The notes beneath the pieces are model-generated. The model ran no database searches. It saw only the letters and a program-made list of their open reading frames with translations, and was not told the origin of the DNA. The translations under genes were made by a program, and so were the position numbers. This document shows positions 6,939 to 16,376 of a DNA stretch of 64,000 bases, piece by piece. Position 1 is the first letter of the stretch; each line of letters begins with the position of its first letter. This DNA is from Nitrospirota bacterium (GTDB taxonomy: Bacteria; Nitrospirota; JACRHL01), in NCBI GenBank assembly GCA_016212085.1, contig JACRHL010000003.1, positions 1 to 64,000 of the forward strand, written 5' to 3'.

Positions 6939-9638
6939 ATGCCGCAGAATTTCACCGCCGTTTCCGAACTGGCCAAGCGCCACATGCTCAAGGGGCGCCA
7001 CGACAAGGCCATCGAGGTCTGGAACAGCTTCCTGGCCGAGGCCGGCAACCACGACGCCGCCAACGCCCTGAACAACCTGGGCGATCTGTGCCTGAAGAAG
7101 AAGGACGTGGTGGCCGCCATCGACCACTACCTGAAGGCCTCCGAGATGTTCGAGCGGGTCGGCTTCCCGTTGAAGGCCATCGCCACCCTGAAGAAGGTGC
7201 TGAAGAGCGAGCCGGACCGGCTGGAGGTCCACCTCCGCCTGGCCGAGCTGAACGCCCGCCGCGACATGATCGGCAACGCGGTGGAGGCCTATCTCACGGT
7301 GGTGCGCCTGATGACCCGGCGCGGCCACCGCGACGAGGCCATGAACCTGCTCAAGCACATCTGCATCCTGGACCCGGTCAACATCCGCCATCGCCTGGCG
7401 CTGGCGGCGGCGCTCTTCGAGCTGGGTTACCGGGACGAGGCCATGGCCGAAACCATCAACGCCGTCGATCTGTACGTGGAGGCCGGCAACCTGGAGGAGG
7501 CGGAGCGCTATTGCCGCCACCTGACCGGCCTCGATCCCGACTTTCAGCCGGCCCGCGAGCGCCTGGAACGCATCGCCACCGCCGGCCGCGAGGGCATCCA
7601 TGCGAGCGGCCTGCCGGTCGGCGAGTCGTCCATCGACGACCTGTTCGCCGAACTGGACGGCCTGTTGCCCGGCGACCCGCTCGAACCGGCCGCGGCGCCG
7701 GGCACGGACCACGCCGGAACCCCCTTCGGCGCCGGCGACGACATCTTTTCCCTGGACGGCCTCCTCGAACCCACCGGCCACCAGGCCGGCATGGAGGCGC
7801 CGGACCCCTTGCTGGGACTGGGCGGCGACCTGAACGACGCCCTCGCCGGACTGGCCGGCGCCCAGGTGGATTCGGAACCGGGCGACCTGCGCCAGGAGGC
7901 CTTCCGCCACCTGGAGCACGGCGACCTGGAAGCCGCCCTCGATATGCTCAGCCGTTTCGTCAACCGTTGCCTCGCCGACGGCAACCGCACGGAGGCGGAT
8001 GCGGCCCTCGGGGCATACCTGGCGGCGGACCCCGGCAACCCCGCCGCCCACGAGCTGCGCCTGCGCATCCACGAGGGCAACGATCCGGCGCTGGAGCAGG
8101 AGATCCTGGAGCGGCTGGTGTCCCTCTGGTCCGAGCTGGACCCGATGCACGCCGACCACTACCGGGAGCGGCTGGAACGCCTGCGCGGCGGCGCGGAGCC
8201 GGTGTTCGGCCGGGAGTCCGACACCCCCACCGGCTCCATGATGATCGACCTGGGAACGGTGGCGCTGGACGGCGGCGGCACGGAGCGGCCGGAATGGGCC
8301 ATCGCGGGCGCGGCCGCGCCCGACGCGGCGGCACACAGCCCGTTCTTCTCCTTCGACCTGAACCTCGCCGATGAGACCGATGGGCTCTCCCTGGCGGTGG
8401 ACGAGGCCCTGCGGGCGGTCACCGATGCCCACGAAAAACACCTGGTGACGCCGGCGGGCGACGCGCCGGCGGAAGCGCTGGACGACACCACGGATGCCGC
8501 GCCGGATCCGGCCGGGGCCGACGAGCGGCCCGCGGACTGGCTGATGGCCGGCGCCACCACGGCCGGGGCCACGCCCGAGACAGCCACCTGGAGCCTGGAT
8601 AGTGGCACCCCGGCAACGGACACGGCGCGGACGCCGGAGGTGTCCGCCTGGACGGAAGACGCCGCCCCGGCCGCCGACGCGGCGGAAAACGCCCCCCCCA
8701 GCGCCGTGGACGCCCTGCACCAGTTCCAGCGCACCTACGCCGAGGCGGTGGGCGAGCAGGACGACCTCGACCTGCGCGACGCCCTCGCGGAGGCCACCTT
8801 CTACCAGCACCAGAACCTCACCGACGCGGCCGTCCAGGTCTACCAACGGATCCTCGCCAGGCACCCGGGCCACGGGCAGGCGCTGGCGCAACTTGCGGAA
8901 CTGGGCGTGGCGGTGGAAACATCCGCCCCTGCGCCGCACGCGGCACCGGAACCCGGCGCGCCGCAGCCGGCACCCCGGATCACGGCGCCGGAAACGGCGT
9001 CCGAGCCCGCCCCGTGGCGGGCGGAACCGGTGGAGGCGGCACCCAGGGCCGCCTCCGGCCCCGTCGTCACGCCGCACGTTCCCGTCGGCAACAAGGCGGT
9101 GATGCGGGTGCGCGACGAGGGCGGTGAGGCCAGCGACGAGTTCCTGGATCTGGCCGCCGAGATCCGCGACGTGTTCGAGGACGCCGGCACCGAGGCCTGG
9201 AGCGAGGTTTCGGAGCAATCGCAACTGGGCGAGATCCTGTCCGCGTTCCGCGCCGGCATCCGCGAGCAGGTGGACGACGCCGACTCGGAAACCCACTACG
9301 ACCTGGGCGTGGCCTACCGCGAGATGGGCCTCACCGAGGAGGCGGTGGGCGAGTTCCAGATGGCCATCAAAGGCGTGGAGCGCTATGCCGACGCCTGCAT
9401 CGCCCTGGCCGAATGCTTTACCGACATGGGCCGCGAACACCTGGCCCTGGGCCACCTGCGCAAGGCCCTCGGGCGCCCCGACCTGGGGCCGGACCAGTGG
9501 ATGGCCCTGGCCTACGAGCTGGCGACGGCCCTGGAGCACACCGGCGAGACGGGTGAGGCCAAACGGCTCTACGAACAGGTGTACGCCCAGGACATCGGCT
9601 TCCGCAACGTGGCCAAGAGGCTTTCCGCGCTCGGCTGA
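6939..9638 (+). CDS. Large cytoplasmic TPR protein with acidic low-complexity centre
   Basis: With the ATG at 6939 this is an 899-residue soluble protein without signal peptide. Residues 1-210 are TPR units (LAKRHMLKGRHDKAIEVWNS, NALNNLGDLCLKKKDVVAAI). A long Ala/Pro/Asp/Glu-rich centre follows, broken by a second TPR-like block. A C-terminal TPR block contains THYDLGVAYREMGLTEEAV and FTDMGREHLALGHLRKAL. I rejected the earlier in-frame ATG at 6810, because residues before MPQNFTAV look non-coding and GGGA sits ahead of 6939. No catalytic domain was found. Similar proteins occur in motile and developmental proteobacteria, but no function can be assigned. Confidence 0.8.
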   Translation: MPQNFTAVSELAKRHMLKGRHDKAIEVWNSFLAEAGNHDAANALNNLGDLCLKKKDVVAAIDHYLKASEMFERVGFPLKAIATLKKVLKSEPDRLEVHLRLAELNARRDMIGNAVEAYLTVVRLMTRRGHRDEAMNLLKHICILDPVNIRHRLALAAALFELGYRDEAMAETINAVDLYVEAGNLEEAERYCRHLTGLDPDFQPARERLERIATAGREGIHASGLPVGESSIDDLFAELDGLLPGDPLEPAAAPGTDHAGTPFGAGDDIFSLDGLLEPTGHQAGMEAPDPLLGLGGDLNDALAGLAGAQVDSEPGDLRQEAFRHLEHGDLEAALDMLSRFVNRCLADGNRTEADAALGAYLAADPGNPAAHELRLRIHEGNDPALEQEILERLVSLWSELDPMHADHYRERLERLRGGAEPVFGRESDTPTGSMMIDLGTVALDGGGTERPEWAIAGAAAPDAAAHSPFFSFDLNLADETDGLSLAVDEALRAVTDAHEKHLVTPAGDAPAEALDDTTDAAPDPAGADERPADWLMAGATTAGATPETATWSLDSGTPATDTARTPEVSAWTEDAAPAADAAENAPPSAVDALHQFQRTYAEAVGEQDDLDLRDALAEATFYQHQNLTDAAVQVYQRILARHPGHGQALAQLAELGVAVETSAPAPHAAPEPGAPQPAPRITAPETASEPAPWRAEPVEAAPRAASGPVVTPHVPVGNKAVMRVRDEGGEASDEFLDLAAEIRDVFEDAGTEAWSEVSEQSQLGEILSAFRAGIREQVDDADSETHYDLGVAYREMGLTEEAVGEFQMAIKGVERYADACIALAECFTDMGREHLALGHLRKALGRPDLGPDQWMALAYELATALEHTGETGEAKRLYEQVYAQDIGFRNVAKRLSALG

Positions 9639-9674
9639 CCGGCGCCCCCCCCCCGGAACGGGAGCCGCTCCCCC

Positions 9675-9704
9675 TTGAACCCCGGGGGGCCGGAGCGGTA
9701 CGAT
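9675..9704 (+). promoter_or_regulatory. Probable sigma-70-type promoter of the aromatic operon
   Basis: TTGAAC (9675-9680) and TACGAT (9699-9704) are separated by 18 bases. The expected start of transcription is only a few bases ahead of the pheA ATG at 9715, so the leader would be extremely short. There is no room for an attenuator leader peptide. Confidence 0.5.
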
Positions 9705-9714
9705 TTCGGGTTCC

Positions 9715-10794
9715 ATGGAAGCCCTGACCCCCCTACGCAAGCGCATCGACGAAATCGACGAGGCGATCCTGCGCCTGCTCAACGAGCGCGCCGGCGTCGT
9801 GCTCGAGGTCGGCCGCGTCAAGCACCGCACCAACGCGGCGGTGCACGTGCCGGAGCGCGAGGCCGCCATCCTCCAGCGCCTCACCGGCGCCAACCCCGGG
9901 CCGTTCCCCAACGACGCGGTGCGCGCCGTGTTCAAGGAGATCATCTCCTACTGCCTGAACATGGAAGGCCCCATCCGCGTGGCCTACCTGGGGCCCGAGG
10001 CCACCTACACCCACCTGGCGGCGCGGCGCTATTTCGGCTCCGGCTGCCAGTTCGTGCCGTGCGAAACCATTGCCGACGTGGTGCAGGCCGTCGCCAAGGG
10101 CGACGCCATCTACGGCATGGTGCCGGTGGAAAACTCCACCCAGGGCAGCGTGGCCCTCACCCTCGACGAGATGGCCGTTTCCGACCTGACCGTGTGCGGC
10201 GAGGTGGTGGAACGCATCCACCACTGCCTGATGGCCAACGGCACCGACATGGCGGGCATCACCGAGGTGTTCTCCCACCCCCAGTCGCTGGCCCAGTGCC
10301 GCCATTGGCTGCACACCCACCTGCCCGGCACCGTGCTCACCGAGGTGGCATCCAATGCCCGCGCGGCGCAGCTCGCGGCGCGCAAGCGCGGCACGGCGGC
10401 GGTGGCGGCCCGGCTGGCGGCGGAGGTGTACGGCCTGGATGTGCTGGTGGAAAACATCGAGGACAACGCCCGCAACCGCACCCGCTTCTGGGTGGTGTCG
10501 CGGGAGTCGCACAAGGCCTCCGGCAACGACAAGACCTCGCTGCTCATCTCCGTCAAGCACGAGCCGGGCTCGCTCTACACCATGCTGGCCGCGTTCGAGC
10601 GCAACGGCGTCAACCTCATCAAGATCGAGTCGCGCCCGTCCAAGATGGAGGCCTGGGAATACCTGTTCTTCATCGACGTGCTGGGCCACCCGGACCAGGC
10701 GCCGCTGCGCGCGGCGCTGGAGGAGGTGCGGGCGTCGTGCCTGTGGGTGCGGGTGCTGGGCAGCTATCCGGTGCCGCGCGAGCCCCTGGCCTGA
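9715..10794 (+). CDS. pheA: Bifunctional chorismate mutase / prephenate dehydratase (P-protein)
   Basis: This 359-residue protein converts chorismate through prephenate to phenylpyruvate. An AroQ chorismate mutase domain covers about 1-85 (LRKRIDEIDEAILRLLNERA). The prephenate dehydratase domain starts at VAYLGPEATYTHLAARRYFG and ends with NRTRFWVVS, holding the catalytic TRF motif. The ACT regulatory domain follows (LLISVKHEPGSLYTMLAAF) with the ESRP motif that takes part in phenylalanine feedback binding. It heads an operon with hisC, tyrA and aroA. Confidence 0.97.
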   Translation: MEALTPLRKRIDEIDEAILRLLNERAGVVLEVGRVKHRTNAAVHVPEREAAILQRLTGANPGPFPNDAVRAVFKEIISYCLNMEGPIRVAYLGPEATYTHLAARRYFGSGCQFVPCETIADVVQAVAKGDAIYGMVPVENSTQGSVALTLDEMAVSDLTVCGEVVERIHHCLMANGTDMAGITEVFSHPQSLAQCRHWLHTHLPGTVLTEVASNARAAQLAARKRGTAAVAARLAAEVYGLDVLVENIEDNARNRTRFWVVSRESHKASGNDKTSLLISVKHEPGSLYTMLAAFERNGVNLIKIESRPSKMEAWEYLFFIDVLGHPDQAPLRAALEEVRASCLWVRVLGSYPVPREPLA

Positions 10795-10834
10795 CAAGGC
10801 CGACCATCACCCCCGTGGAGCGTGTGACCGTCCC

Positions 10835-11926
10835 GTGATTACCGTTCAAGACCACATCGCCGGCATCACCCCCTACAAGCCCGGCAAGCCCGCCAAGGAG
10901 CTGGAGCGGGAGCTGGGCGTCTCGCCGGTCATCAAGCTGGCCTCCAACGAGAACCCGCTGGGTCCTTCGCCCCTGGCCGTCCGGGCCCTGCGCGCGGCCC
11001 TCGACGAGGGGCAGCTCAACCGCTACCCGGACGGCGGCGGCTATTACCTTAAAGCGGCCCTGGCGCAAAAGTGGGGCATCGGGCCGGAGCACTTCATCCT
11101 CGGCAACGGCTCCAACGAGGTGATCGAGCTGTTGCTGCGCACCTTCCTCGCCCCCGGCGACGAGGTGCTGGCGGCGGACCTCACCTTCGTGGTCTACCGC
11201 CTCATCACCACCGCCGCCGGACGCACCATCCGCGAGGTGCCGCTGAAGGACCACGTGCACGACCTGGAGGGGCTGGCGGACGCGGTGGGCCCCCGCACCC
11301 GGCTGCTGTTCGTGTGCAACCCCAACAACCCCACCGGCACCTACAACACCGCCGGCCAGGTGGCGTCCATGCTCAAGCGGGTGCCGGACGACGTGATCGT
11401 GGTGTTCGACGAGGCCTACGCCGAATACGCGACGGCAAACGACTACCCGGACACCCTGGAGATCCTGCGGCGCCGCCCCAACACGGTGATCCTGCGCACC
11501 TTCTCCAAGGTGTACGGCCTGCCCGCCCTGCGCATCGGCTACGGCATCACGGTGCCGGAGCTGGTGGACTACATGAACCGGGTGCGCCAGCCGTTCAACA
11601 CCAACGAGCTGGCCCAGCGCGCCGCCCTGGCCGCCCTGGCGGACCACGCGCACGTGGCGCAAAGCATCGCCATCAACGAGGCGGGCAAGGGGCAGCTCGC
11701 CGCCCTGTTCGACCGCATGGGGCTCCCCCACCTGCCCACCCAGGCCAACTTCGTCTACGTGAACGTGGGGATGGACGGGGCCCCGGTGTTCCAGGAGTGC
11801 CTCAAGCACGGCATCATCCTGCGCCACATCCACGGCGACTGGCTCCGCGTCACCGTCGGCCTGGAGCACGAGTTGACCCGCTTCGGCCAGGTGCTGGAGC
11901 AGGTCCTTCCCATCCTCAAGGGGTAA
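10835..11926 (+). CDS. hisC: Histidinol-phosphate / aromatic aminotransferase, HisC family
   Basis: This 363-residue PLP-dependent aminotransferase of fold type I has the substrate-side motif KLASNENPLGPSP, the NPNNPTGT motif and FDEAYAEY. The Schiff-base lysine is K225 in RTFSKVYGLPALRIGYG. The start is the GTG at 10835; the frame is open upstream only as a shadow of pheA. HisC in a pheA-tyrA-aroA operon commonly transaminates phenylpyruvate and hydroxyphenylpyruvate as well as imidazole acetol phosphate, so a role in Phe/Tyr synthesis is likely. Confidence 0.93.
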   Translation: MITVQDHIAGITPYKPGKPAKELERELGVSPVIKLASNENPLGPSPLAVRALRAALDEGQLNRYPDGGGYYLKAALAQKWGIGPEHFILGNGSNEVIELLLRTFLAPGDEVLAADLTFVVYRLITTAAGRTIREVPLKDHVHDLEGLADAVGPRTRLLFVCNPNNPTGTYNTAGQVASMLKRVPDDVIVVFDEAYAEYATANDYPDTLEILRRRPNTVILRTFSKVYGLPALRIGYGITVPELVDYMNRVRQPFNTNELAQRAALAALADHAHVAQSIAINEAGKGQLAALFDRMGLPHLPTQANFVYVNVGMDGAPVFQECLKHGIILRHIHGDWLRVTVGLEHELTRFGQVLEQVLPILKG

Positions 11927-11930
11927 GCCC

Positions 11931-12824
11931 ATGTTCTTCGCTTCCAAGGTCAAGGCCGACGCACCGCAGAAGAACCCAAAAAAACTGGGCACGGTGGTCA
12001 TCGTCGGGGTGGGCATGATCGGCGGCTCCGTCGGCTGCGGCCTGCGCGCGGCCGGCGCCTGCAACGAGGTGATCGGGGTCGAGCGGCACCCCATCAAGGA
12101 GGCCATCGGGGTGGGCGCCGTGGACCGGGGGCTGCCCCTGGCCGAGGCGGTGGCCAAGGCCGACGTGCTGGTGTTCAGCACCCCGGTGGGGGTGATGGGC
12201 GCCCTGGCGGAGCAGGCGGCGCCATACCTGAAGCCGGGCGCCGTGGTGACCGACACGGGCAGCGTGTCCGGCCATGTGGCCGAGCGCCTGCAACCCATCT
12301 TCGGCTCCCGCTACGTGGCCGGCCACCCCATCGCCGGCAAGGAGCTGCACGGCGTCCACGCCGCCGATCCGGACCTGTTCCAGGACAAGGCGGTGATCCT
12401 CAGCCCCGACGCCCGCTCCGACCAGGACGCCATCGACAAGGTGACCGCCCTGTGGCACTGGCTGGGGGCCCACACCATCACCATGAGCGCGCGCGATCAC
12501 GACCGGGTGTTCGCCTGCGTGTCGCACCTGCCGCACCTGGCGGCCTTCGCCCTCATGGGCGCGGTGAGCGCCGCCCGCACCGCCGAGCTGGACCCGGCCG
12601 CGTTCGCCGCCGGCGGCCTGCGCGACTTCACCCGCGTGGCCGCGTCGGACCCGCTCATGTGGCGCGACATCTGCCTCACCAACAAGGCGGCCCTGCTGGA
12701 AATGCTCGACCTGTACGGCGCGCAGCTCGGCATCGTGCGCCGCGCCATCGAGACCGGCGACGGCCAAGCCCTCACCGACCTGTTCGCGCACGCCAACACC
12801 GTGCGCGCCAGAATGGCCCAGTGA
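11931..12824 (+). CDS. tyrA: Prephenate dehydrogenase (TyrA)
   Basis: This 297-residue enzyme oxidatively decarboxylates prephenate (or arogenate) to the tyrosine precursor. The dinucleotide-binding motif is VVIVGVGMIGGSVGCGLRA, followed by VFSTPVGVMGALAEQ and the GHPIAGKE segment of the active site. No C-terminal ACT domain is present, so feedback control is not obvious. It starts four bases after the hisC stop and is followed by aroA after 11 bases. Confidence 0.95.
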   Translation: MFFASKVKADAPQKNPKKLGTVVIVGVGMIGGSVGCGLRAAGACNEVIGVERHPIKEAIGVGAVDRGLPLAEAVAKADVLVFSTPVGVMGALAEQAAPYLKPGAVVTDTGSVSGHVAERLQPIFGSRYVAGHPIAGKELHGVHAADPDLFQDKAVILSPDARSDQDAIDKVTALWHWLGAHTITMSARDHDRVFACVSHLPHLAAFALMGAVSAARTAELDPAAFAAGGLRDFTRVAASDPLMWRDICLTNKAALLEMLDLYGAQLGIVRRAIETGDGQALTDLFAHANTVRARMAQ

Positions 12825-12835
12825 GGGGCGGCCCC

Positions 12836-14143
12836 GTGACACCTCGCCTCGTCACCCGCCAGAGCGGGCCCCTGTCCGGTAGCGTGCGGGTGCCGGGCGA
12901 CAAGTCCATCACCCACCGCTCGGTGATCTTTGGCGCCATGGCGGCGGGCACCACCGTGGTGCACGGCTACCTGCCGTCGGAGGACTGCCAGGCCACCGCC
13001 GAGGCGTTCCGCATGATGGGGGCGTCCATCACCGTGGACGGCGCCACCATGACCATCATCTCCCCCGGCTGGAACGCCCTGACCGAACCGGCCGACGTGA
13101 TCGATTGCGGCAACTCGGGCACCACCGCCCGGCTGCTCACCGGCCTGCTCGCCGGCCTGCCCCTGTTCGCCTGCCTCACCGGCGACGCCAGCCTGCGCCG
13201 CCGTCCCATGAAGCGGGTGGCCGAGCCCCTGGCCGCCATGGGCGCGCACATCGACGGGCGCGGCGGCGGCGCGCTCCTGCCGCTGGCCATCTCCGGCCGG
13301 CAACTGAACGCCATCGACTACCGTTCGCCGGTGGCCTCGGCCCAGGTGAAGACCGCCCTGCTGCTGGCGGGCCTCACCGCCCGGGGCACCACCTCGGTGA
13401 CCGAGCCCGCCCCGTCCCGCGACCACACGGAACGCATGCTGCCCGCCTTCGGGGTGCGCCTGGAGGTGGCGGGCAGCCGGGTGGCCATTGCCGGAGGGCA
13501 GGCCATGACGGCCCCCGCCGGTCCCATCACCGTGCCGGGCGATATCTCCAGCGCCGCCTTCCTGATCGCCGCCGCCACCCTGGTGCCCGGGTCGGAGGTG
13601 ACCATCCAGAACGTGGGCCTGAACCCCACCCGCACCGGATTGTTGACCATTCTCGACCGCATGGGCGCCGCCATCGAGCGCACCAACCGGCGCGAGGCGG
13701 GGGGCGAGCCGGTGGCCGACCTGATCGTGCGCCACGCGCCCCTCAAGGGCATCGAGATCGAGCCGGCCCTGGTGCCCAGCGCCATCGACGAGTTCCCCAT
13801 CCTGTTCGCCCTGGCCACCCAGGCGGCGGGCACCACGCGGGTGCGCGGCGCCGATGAGCTGCGCGTGAAGGAATCGGACCGCATCGCCGCCATGGCGCGG
13901 GAGCTGGCCCGCGTGGGCGCCACCGTGCGCGAGCACCCGGACGGGCTCGAGGTGACCGGCCGCACCCCGGTGAAGGGCGCCGAATGCCAGGCCTACGGCG
14001 ACCACCGGCTGGCCATGTCCATGGCCGTGCTGGGCCTGGTGGCGGAGGGTGACATGGTGGTGGACCCGGGCCCCATCGCCACCTCCTTTCCCGGCTTCGC
14101 CGGCCTGCTGGCGGGGGTGGGCGCCGCGCTGGCGGATGCCTGA
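12836..14143 (+). CDS. aroA: 3-phosphoshikimate 1-carboxyvinyltransferase (EPSP synthase)
   Basis: EPSP synthase, 435 residues from the GTG at 12836, catalyses the sixth step of the shikimate pathway. Visible motifs are VPGDKSITHRSVIFGAMAAG, CGNSGTTARLLTGLLAG, RRPMKRVAEPLAAMGAHID, ELRVKESDRI and GDHRLAMSMAV. The SAQVKTALLLAGL segment resembles the class II type rather than the enterobacterial class I enzyme; that is a motif-level impression only. The frame upstream of the GTG is a tyrA shadow. Its end overlaps the next gene by eight bases. Confidence 0.96.
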   Translation: MTPRLVTRQSGPLSGSVRVPGDKSITHRSVIFGAMAAGTTVVHGYLPSEDCQATAEAFRMMGASITVDGATMTIISPGWNALTEPADVIDCGNSGTTARLLTGLLAGLPLFACLTGDASLRRRPMKRVAEPLAAMGAHIDGRGGGALLPLAISGRQLNAIDYRSPVASAQVKTALLLAGLTARGTTSVTEPAPSRDHTERMLPAFGVRLEVAGSRVAIAGGQAMTAPAGPITVPGDISSAAFLIAAATLVPGSEVTIQNVGLNPTRTGLLTILDRMGAAIERTNRREAGGEPVADLIVRHAPLKGIEIEPALVPSAIDEFPILFALATQAAGTTRVRGADELRVKESDRIAAMARELARVGATVREHPDGLEVTGRTPVKGAECQAYGDHRLAMSMAVLGLVAEGDMVVDPGPIATSFPGFAGLLAGVGAALADA

Positions 14144-15299
14144 CACCACCGTGAACGGGCCGCTCACGCACCTGGGGGGCCTGAGCGCCGGGGAGTTCCT
14201 GGCGGAATACTGGCAAAAGCGCCCGCTGCTGATCCGCGGCGCCTTTCCCGGCTGGCAATCGCCCCTGGAGCCGGAGGAGCTGGCGGGCCTGGCCCTGGAG
14301 CCGGACGTGCAGTCGCGCATCGTGCGCGAGACCGGCTCCCGGCCGCCCTGGGAGCTGCGCCACGGCCCGTTCGCCGAAAGGGACTTCACCTCCCTCCCCG
14401 CCACCCGCTGGACGGTGCTGGTGCAGGGGGTGAACCATCACCTCCCCGAGGTGGCGGCGCTGCTCGACCCCTTCCGCTTCATCCCCAACTGGCGCCTGGA
14501 CGACGTGATGGTGAGCTACGCCGCCCCCGGCGGCTCGGTGGGGCCGCACACGGACAGTTATGACGTGTTCCTGCTGCAGGGCCTGGGCCGCCGCCGCTGG
14601 GCCATCGCCGAACCCGGTCCGGCACGCCTGATCCCGGATCTGGAGTTGCAGGTGCTGGCCGATTTCACCCCCACCCAGGAGTGGGTGCTGGAGCCGGGCG
14701 ACATGCTCTACCTCCCCCCCAACGTGCCTCACCACGGCGTGGCGGAGGACGCCTGCATGACCTATTCGGTGGGCTTTCGCGCGCCCACCGACCAGGAACT
14801 GATGGCCGGCGTGTTCGGCGAGATCATCGCCCATGCCGACCCGGCCGCCCGTTACGGCGACCCCGACCTGGCCCCCGCCGCCAGCCCCGGCCGCATCGAT
14901 CCCGCCGTGTTGGCGCGGGCGCGCGCCATGTTGCGCGCCACCCTGGCGGACGACCGGGCGCTGGACGACTGGTTCGGCCGCCACGTCACCACCCCCGGCG
15001 CCGACCTGGCGCCGGACCCGGACGAACCGGGCCCGGACGCCGCCGCCATCCGCGCCCATCTGGACGCGGGCGGCGTGCTGGAGCGCAGCGGCTGGAGCCG
15101 CTGGGCCTATGCGGAGGGCCCGCCCTGCCGGCTGTTCGTGAACGGAGCCGCGATCCCCGTGGACGGCCCGAGGCTTGCTGCCCTGCTGTGCGACGGCGCC
15201 GCGCTGGACGGCGCCGCCCTGGCCCCCTTCCTGCGCCGCCCGGCCACCGCCGCGCTGCTCGCAACGCTGACGGGGATGGGCGCCCTGGAGCCCGCTTGA
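14136..15299 (+). CDS. JmjC/cupin oxygenase, RoxA (YcfD)-like ribosomal-protein hydroxylase
   Basis: The 387-residue protein belongs to the Cupin_4 2-oxoglutarate/Fe(II) oxygenases. The N-terminal part has FLAEYWQKRPLLIRGAF, a hallmark of YcfD/RoxA (uL16 arginine hydroxylase). Iron ligands H and D are in GPHTDSYDVFLLQ, and the distal His lies in VPHHGVAEDACMTYSVGFR. The C-terminus carries the winged-helix-like tail of this group. The ATG at 14136 overlaps aroA by eight bases; earlier in-frame ATGs are aroA shadow. Its place in the aromatic operon appears to be simple coupling. Confidence 0.86.
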   Translation: MPDTTVNGPLTHLGGLSAGEFLAEYWQKRPLLIRGAFPGWQSPLEPEELAGLALEPDVQSRIVRETGSRPPWELRHGPFAERDFTSLPATRWTVLVQGVNHHLPEVAALLDPFRFIPNWRLDDVMVSYAAPGGSVGPHTDSYDVFLLQGLGRRRWAIAEPGPARLIPDLELQVLADFTPTQEWVLEPGDMLYLPPNVPHHGVAEDACMTYSVGFRAPTDQELMAGVFGEIIAHADPAARYGDPDLAPAASPGRIDPAVLARARAMLRATLADDRALDDWFGRHVTTPGADLAPDPDEPGPDAAAIRAHLDAGGVLERSGWSRWAYAEGPPCRLFVNGAAIPVDGPRLAALLCDGAALDGAALAPFLRRPATAALLATLTGMGALEPA

Positions 15300-15727
15300 G
15301 CGGCGCGCCCGCGGTCCTGCCGGTCACCTGGGCGGCGCGGCGCGGGGAGCTGGCCGCCATCCGCCGGGCCGTGTTCGTGGACGAACAGCACGTGCCCGAG
15401 AACCTGGAGTGGGACGGCCTGGACGAGGCGGCGCGCCACGTGCTGGCGCTGGCGCCCGGCGGCGCCCCCATCGGCTGCGGGCGCCTGCTGGCAGACGGCC
15501 ACATCGGCCGCATGGCGGTGCTGGCGGCGCACCGGGGGCGGGGCGTGGGCACGGCGCTATTGAACGCCCTGCTCGGCCTGGCCCGCGCCGACGGCCACCG
15601 AACCGTGTTCCTGGACGCCCAGGTGCACGCCATCGGCTTCTACCGGCGCCTCGGCTTCATACCCGACGGGCCGGAATTCATGGACGCGGGCATCCCCCAC
15701 CGCCACATGACGCGCCCGCTCCCCTGA
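15296..15727 (+). CDS. GNAT-family N-acetyltransferase
   Basis: This 143-residue protein has the acetyl-CoA-binding motif MAVLAAHRGRGVGTALLNAL (R/Q-x-x-G-x-G/A type). FLDAQVHAIGFYRRLGF follows, as in ElaA-like GNATs that act on small molecules or protein N-termini. A TTG start at 15296 overlaps the stop of the preceding gene (TTGA), and GGAG lies five bases upstream. No other start is near VTWAARRGELAAIRR. Substrate unknown. Confidence 0.82.
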   Translation: MSGAPAVLPVTWAARRGELAAIRRAVFVDEQHVPENLEWDGLDEAARHVLALAPGGAPIGCGRLLADGHIGRMAVLAAHRGRGVGTALLNALLGLARADGHRTVFLDAQVHAIGFYRRLGFIPDGPEFMDAGIPHRHMTRPLP

Positions 15728-15746
15728 GCGGCGGCCACCGGGGCGC

Positions 15747-15764
15747 TACAATGGGTACAGGAGG
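15747..15764 (+). promoter_or_regulatory. -10 element and ribosome site of the pncA-pncB pair
   Basis: TACAAT (15747-15752) looks like a -10 hexamer, and AGGAGG (15759-15764) is a strong ribosome site six bases before the pncA ATG. No good -35 was found. Confidence 0.45.
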
Positions 15765-15770
15765 CAGGGA

Positions 15771-16376
15771 ATGCCCCAGCCCGACCGCCATATCACCCCG
15801 CACGACGCCTTGTTGGTGGTGGACGTGCAGAACGACTTCCTGCCCGGCGGCGCCCTGGCCGTGGCCGACGGCAACCGGGTGGTGCCGTCCCTCAACCGGC
15901 ACATCGCCGCCTTCGTGAAGGCGGGCGCCCTGGTGGTGGCCACCCGCGACTGGCACCCCCCCGGACACGGTTCGTTCACGGCGCGGGGCGGGCCGTGGCC
16001 GCCCCACTGCGTGGCGGGAACGGCTGGCGCCGCGTTCGCGCCGGGCCTCGCCCTGCCGCCGGGGTGCCTCGTCGTGTCGAAGGGCGAAAGGCCGGACGGG
16101 GACGCCTACTCGGGCTTCGACGGCACCGGCCTGGCCGCCACGCTGCGGGAACGGGGCGTGCAACGGGTGTTCGTGGGGGGCCTCGCCACCGACTACTGCG
16201 TGCAGGCCACGGTGCTGGACGCCATCAAGGCCGGCTTTGCCACCTTTGTGCTTTCCGACTCGGTGCGCGCGGTGAACGCCCACCCCGGTGACGGCCGGGC
16301 CGCCACCTTGGCGATGCAATCCGCCGGCGCCGTGGCCACCGACCTGCGCGGCTGGGCGGGCGGGGGAACCCCATGA
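15771..16376 (+). CDS. pncA: Nicotinamidase
   Basis: This 201-residue isochorismatase-fold amidohydrolase converts nicotinamide to nicotinate. The catalytic triad is visible as Asp in LLVVDVQNDFLPGGAL, Lys in LVVSKGERPDG and Cys in ATDYCVQATVLDA. The metal site appears as ATRDWHPPGHGSF, with its Asp and two His. It overlaps pncB by an ATGA, so both steps of nicotinamide salvage are co-translated. Confidence 0.95.
   Translation: MPQPDRHITPHDALLVVDVQNDFLPGGALAVADGNRVVPSLNRHIAAFVKAGALVVATRDWHPPGHGSFTARGGPWPPHCVAGTAGAAFAPGLALPPGCLVVSKGERPDGDAYSGFDGTGLAATLRERGVQRVFVGGLATDYCVQATVLDAIKAGFATFVLSDSVRAVNAHPGDGRAATLAMQSAGAVATDLRGWAGGGTP

Noticed and set aside
10800-11926. Possible second chorismate mutase domain in the hisC region
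   Set aside because: No helical AroQ motif was seen. The segment is an ordinary HisC aminotransferase with an intact PLP lysine.
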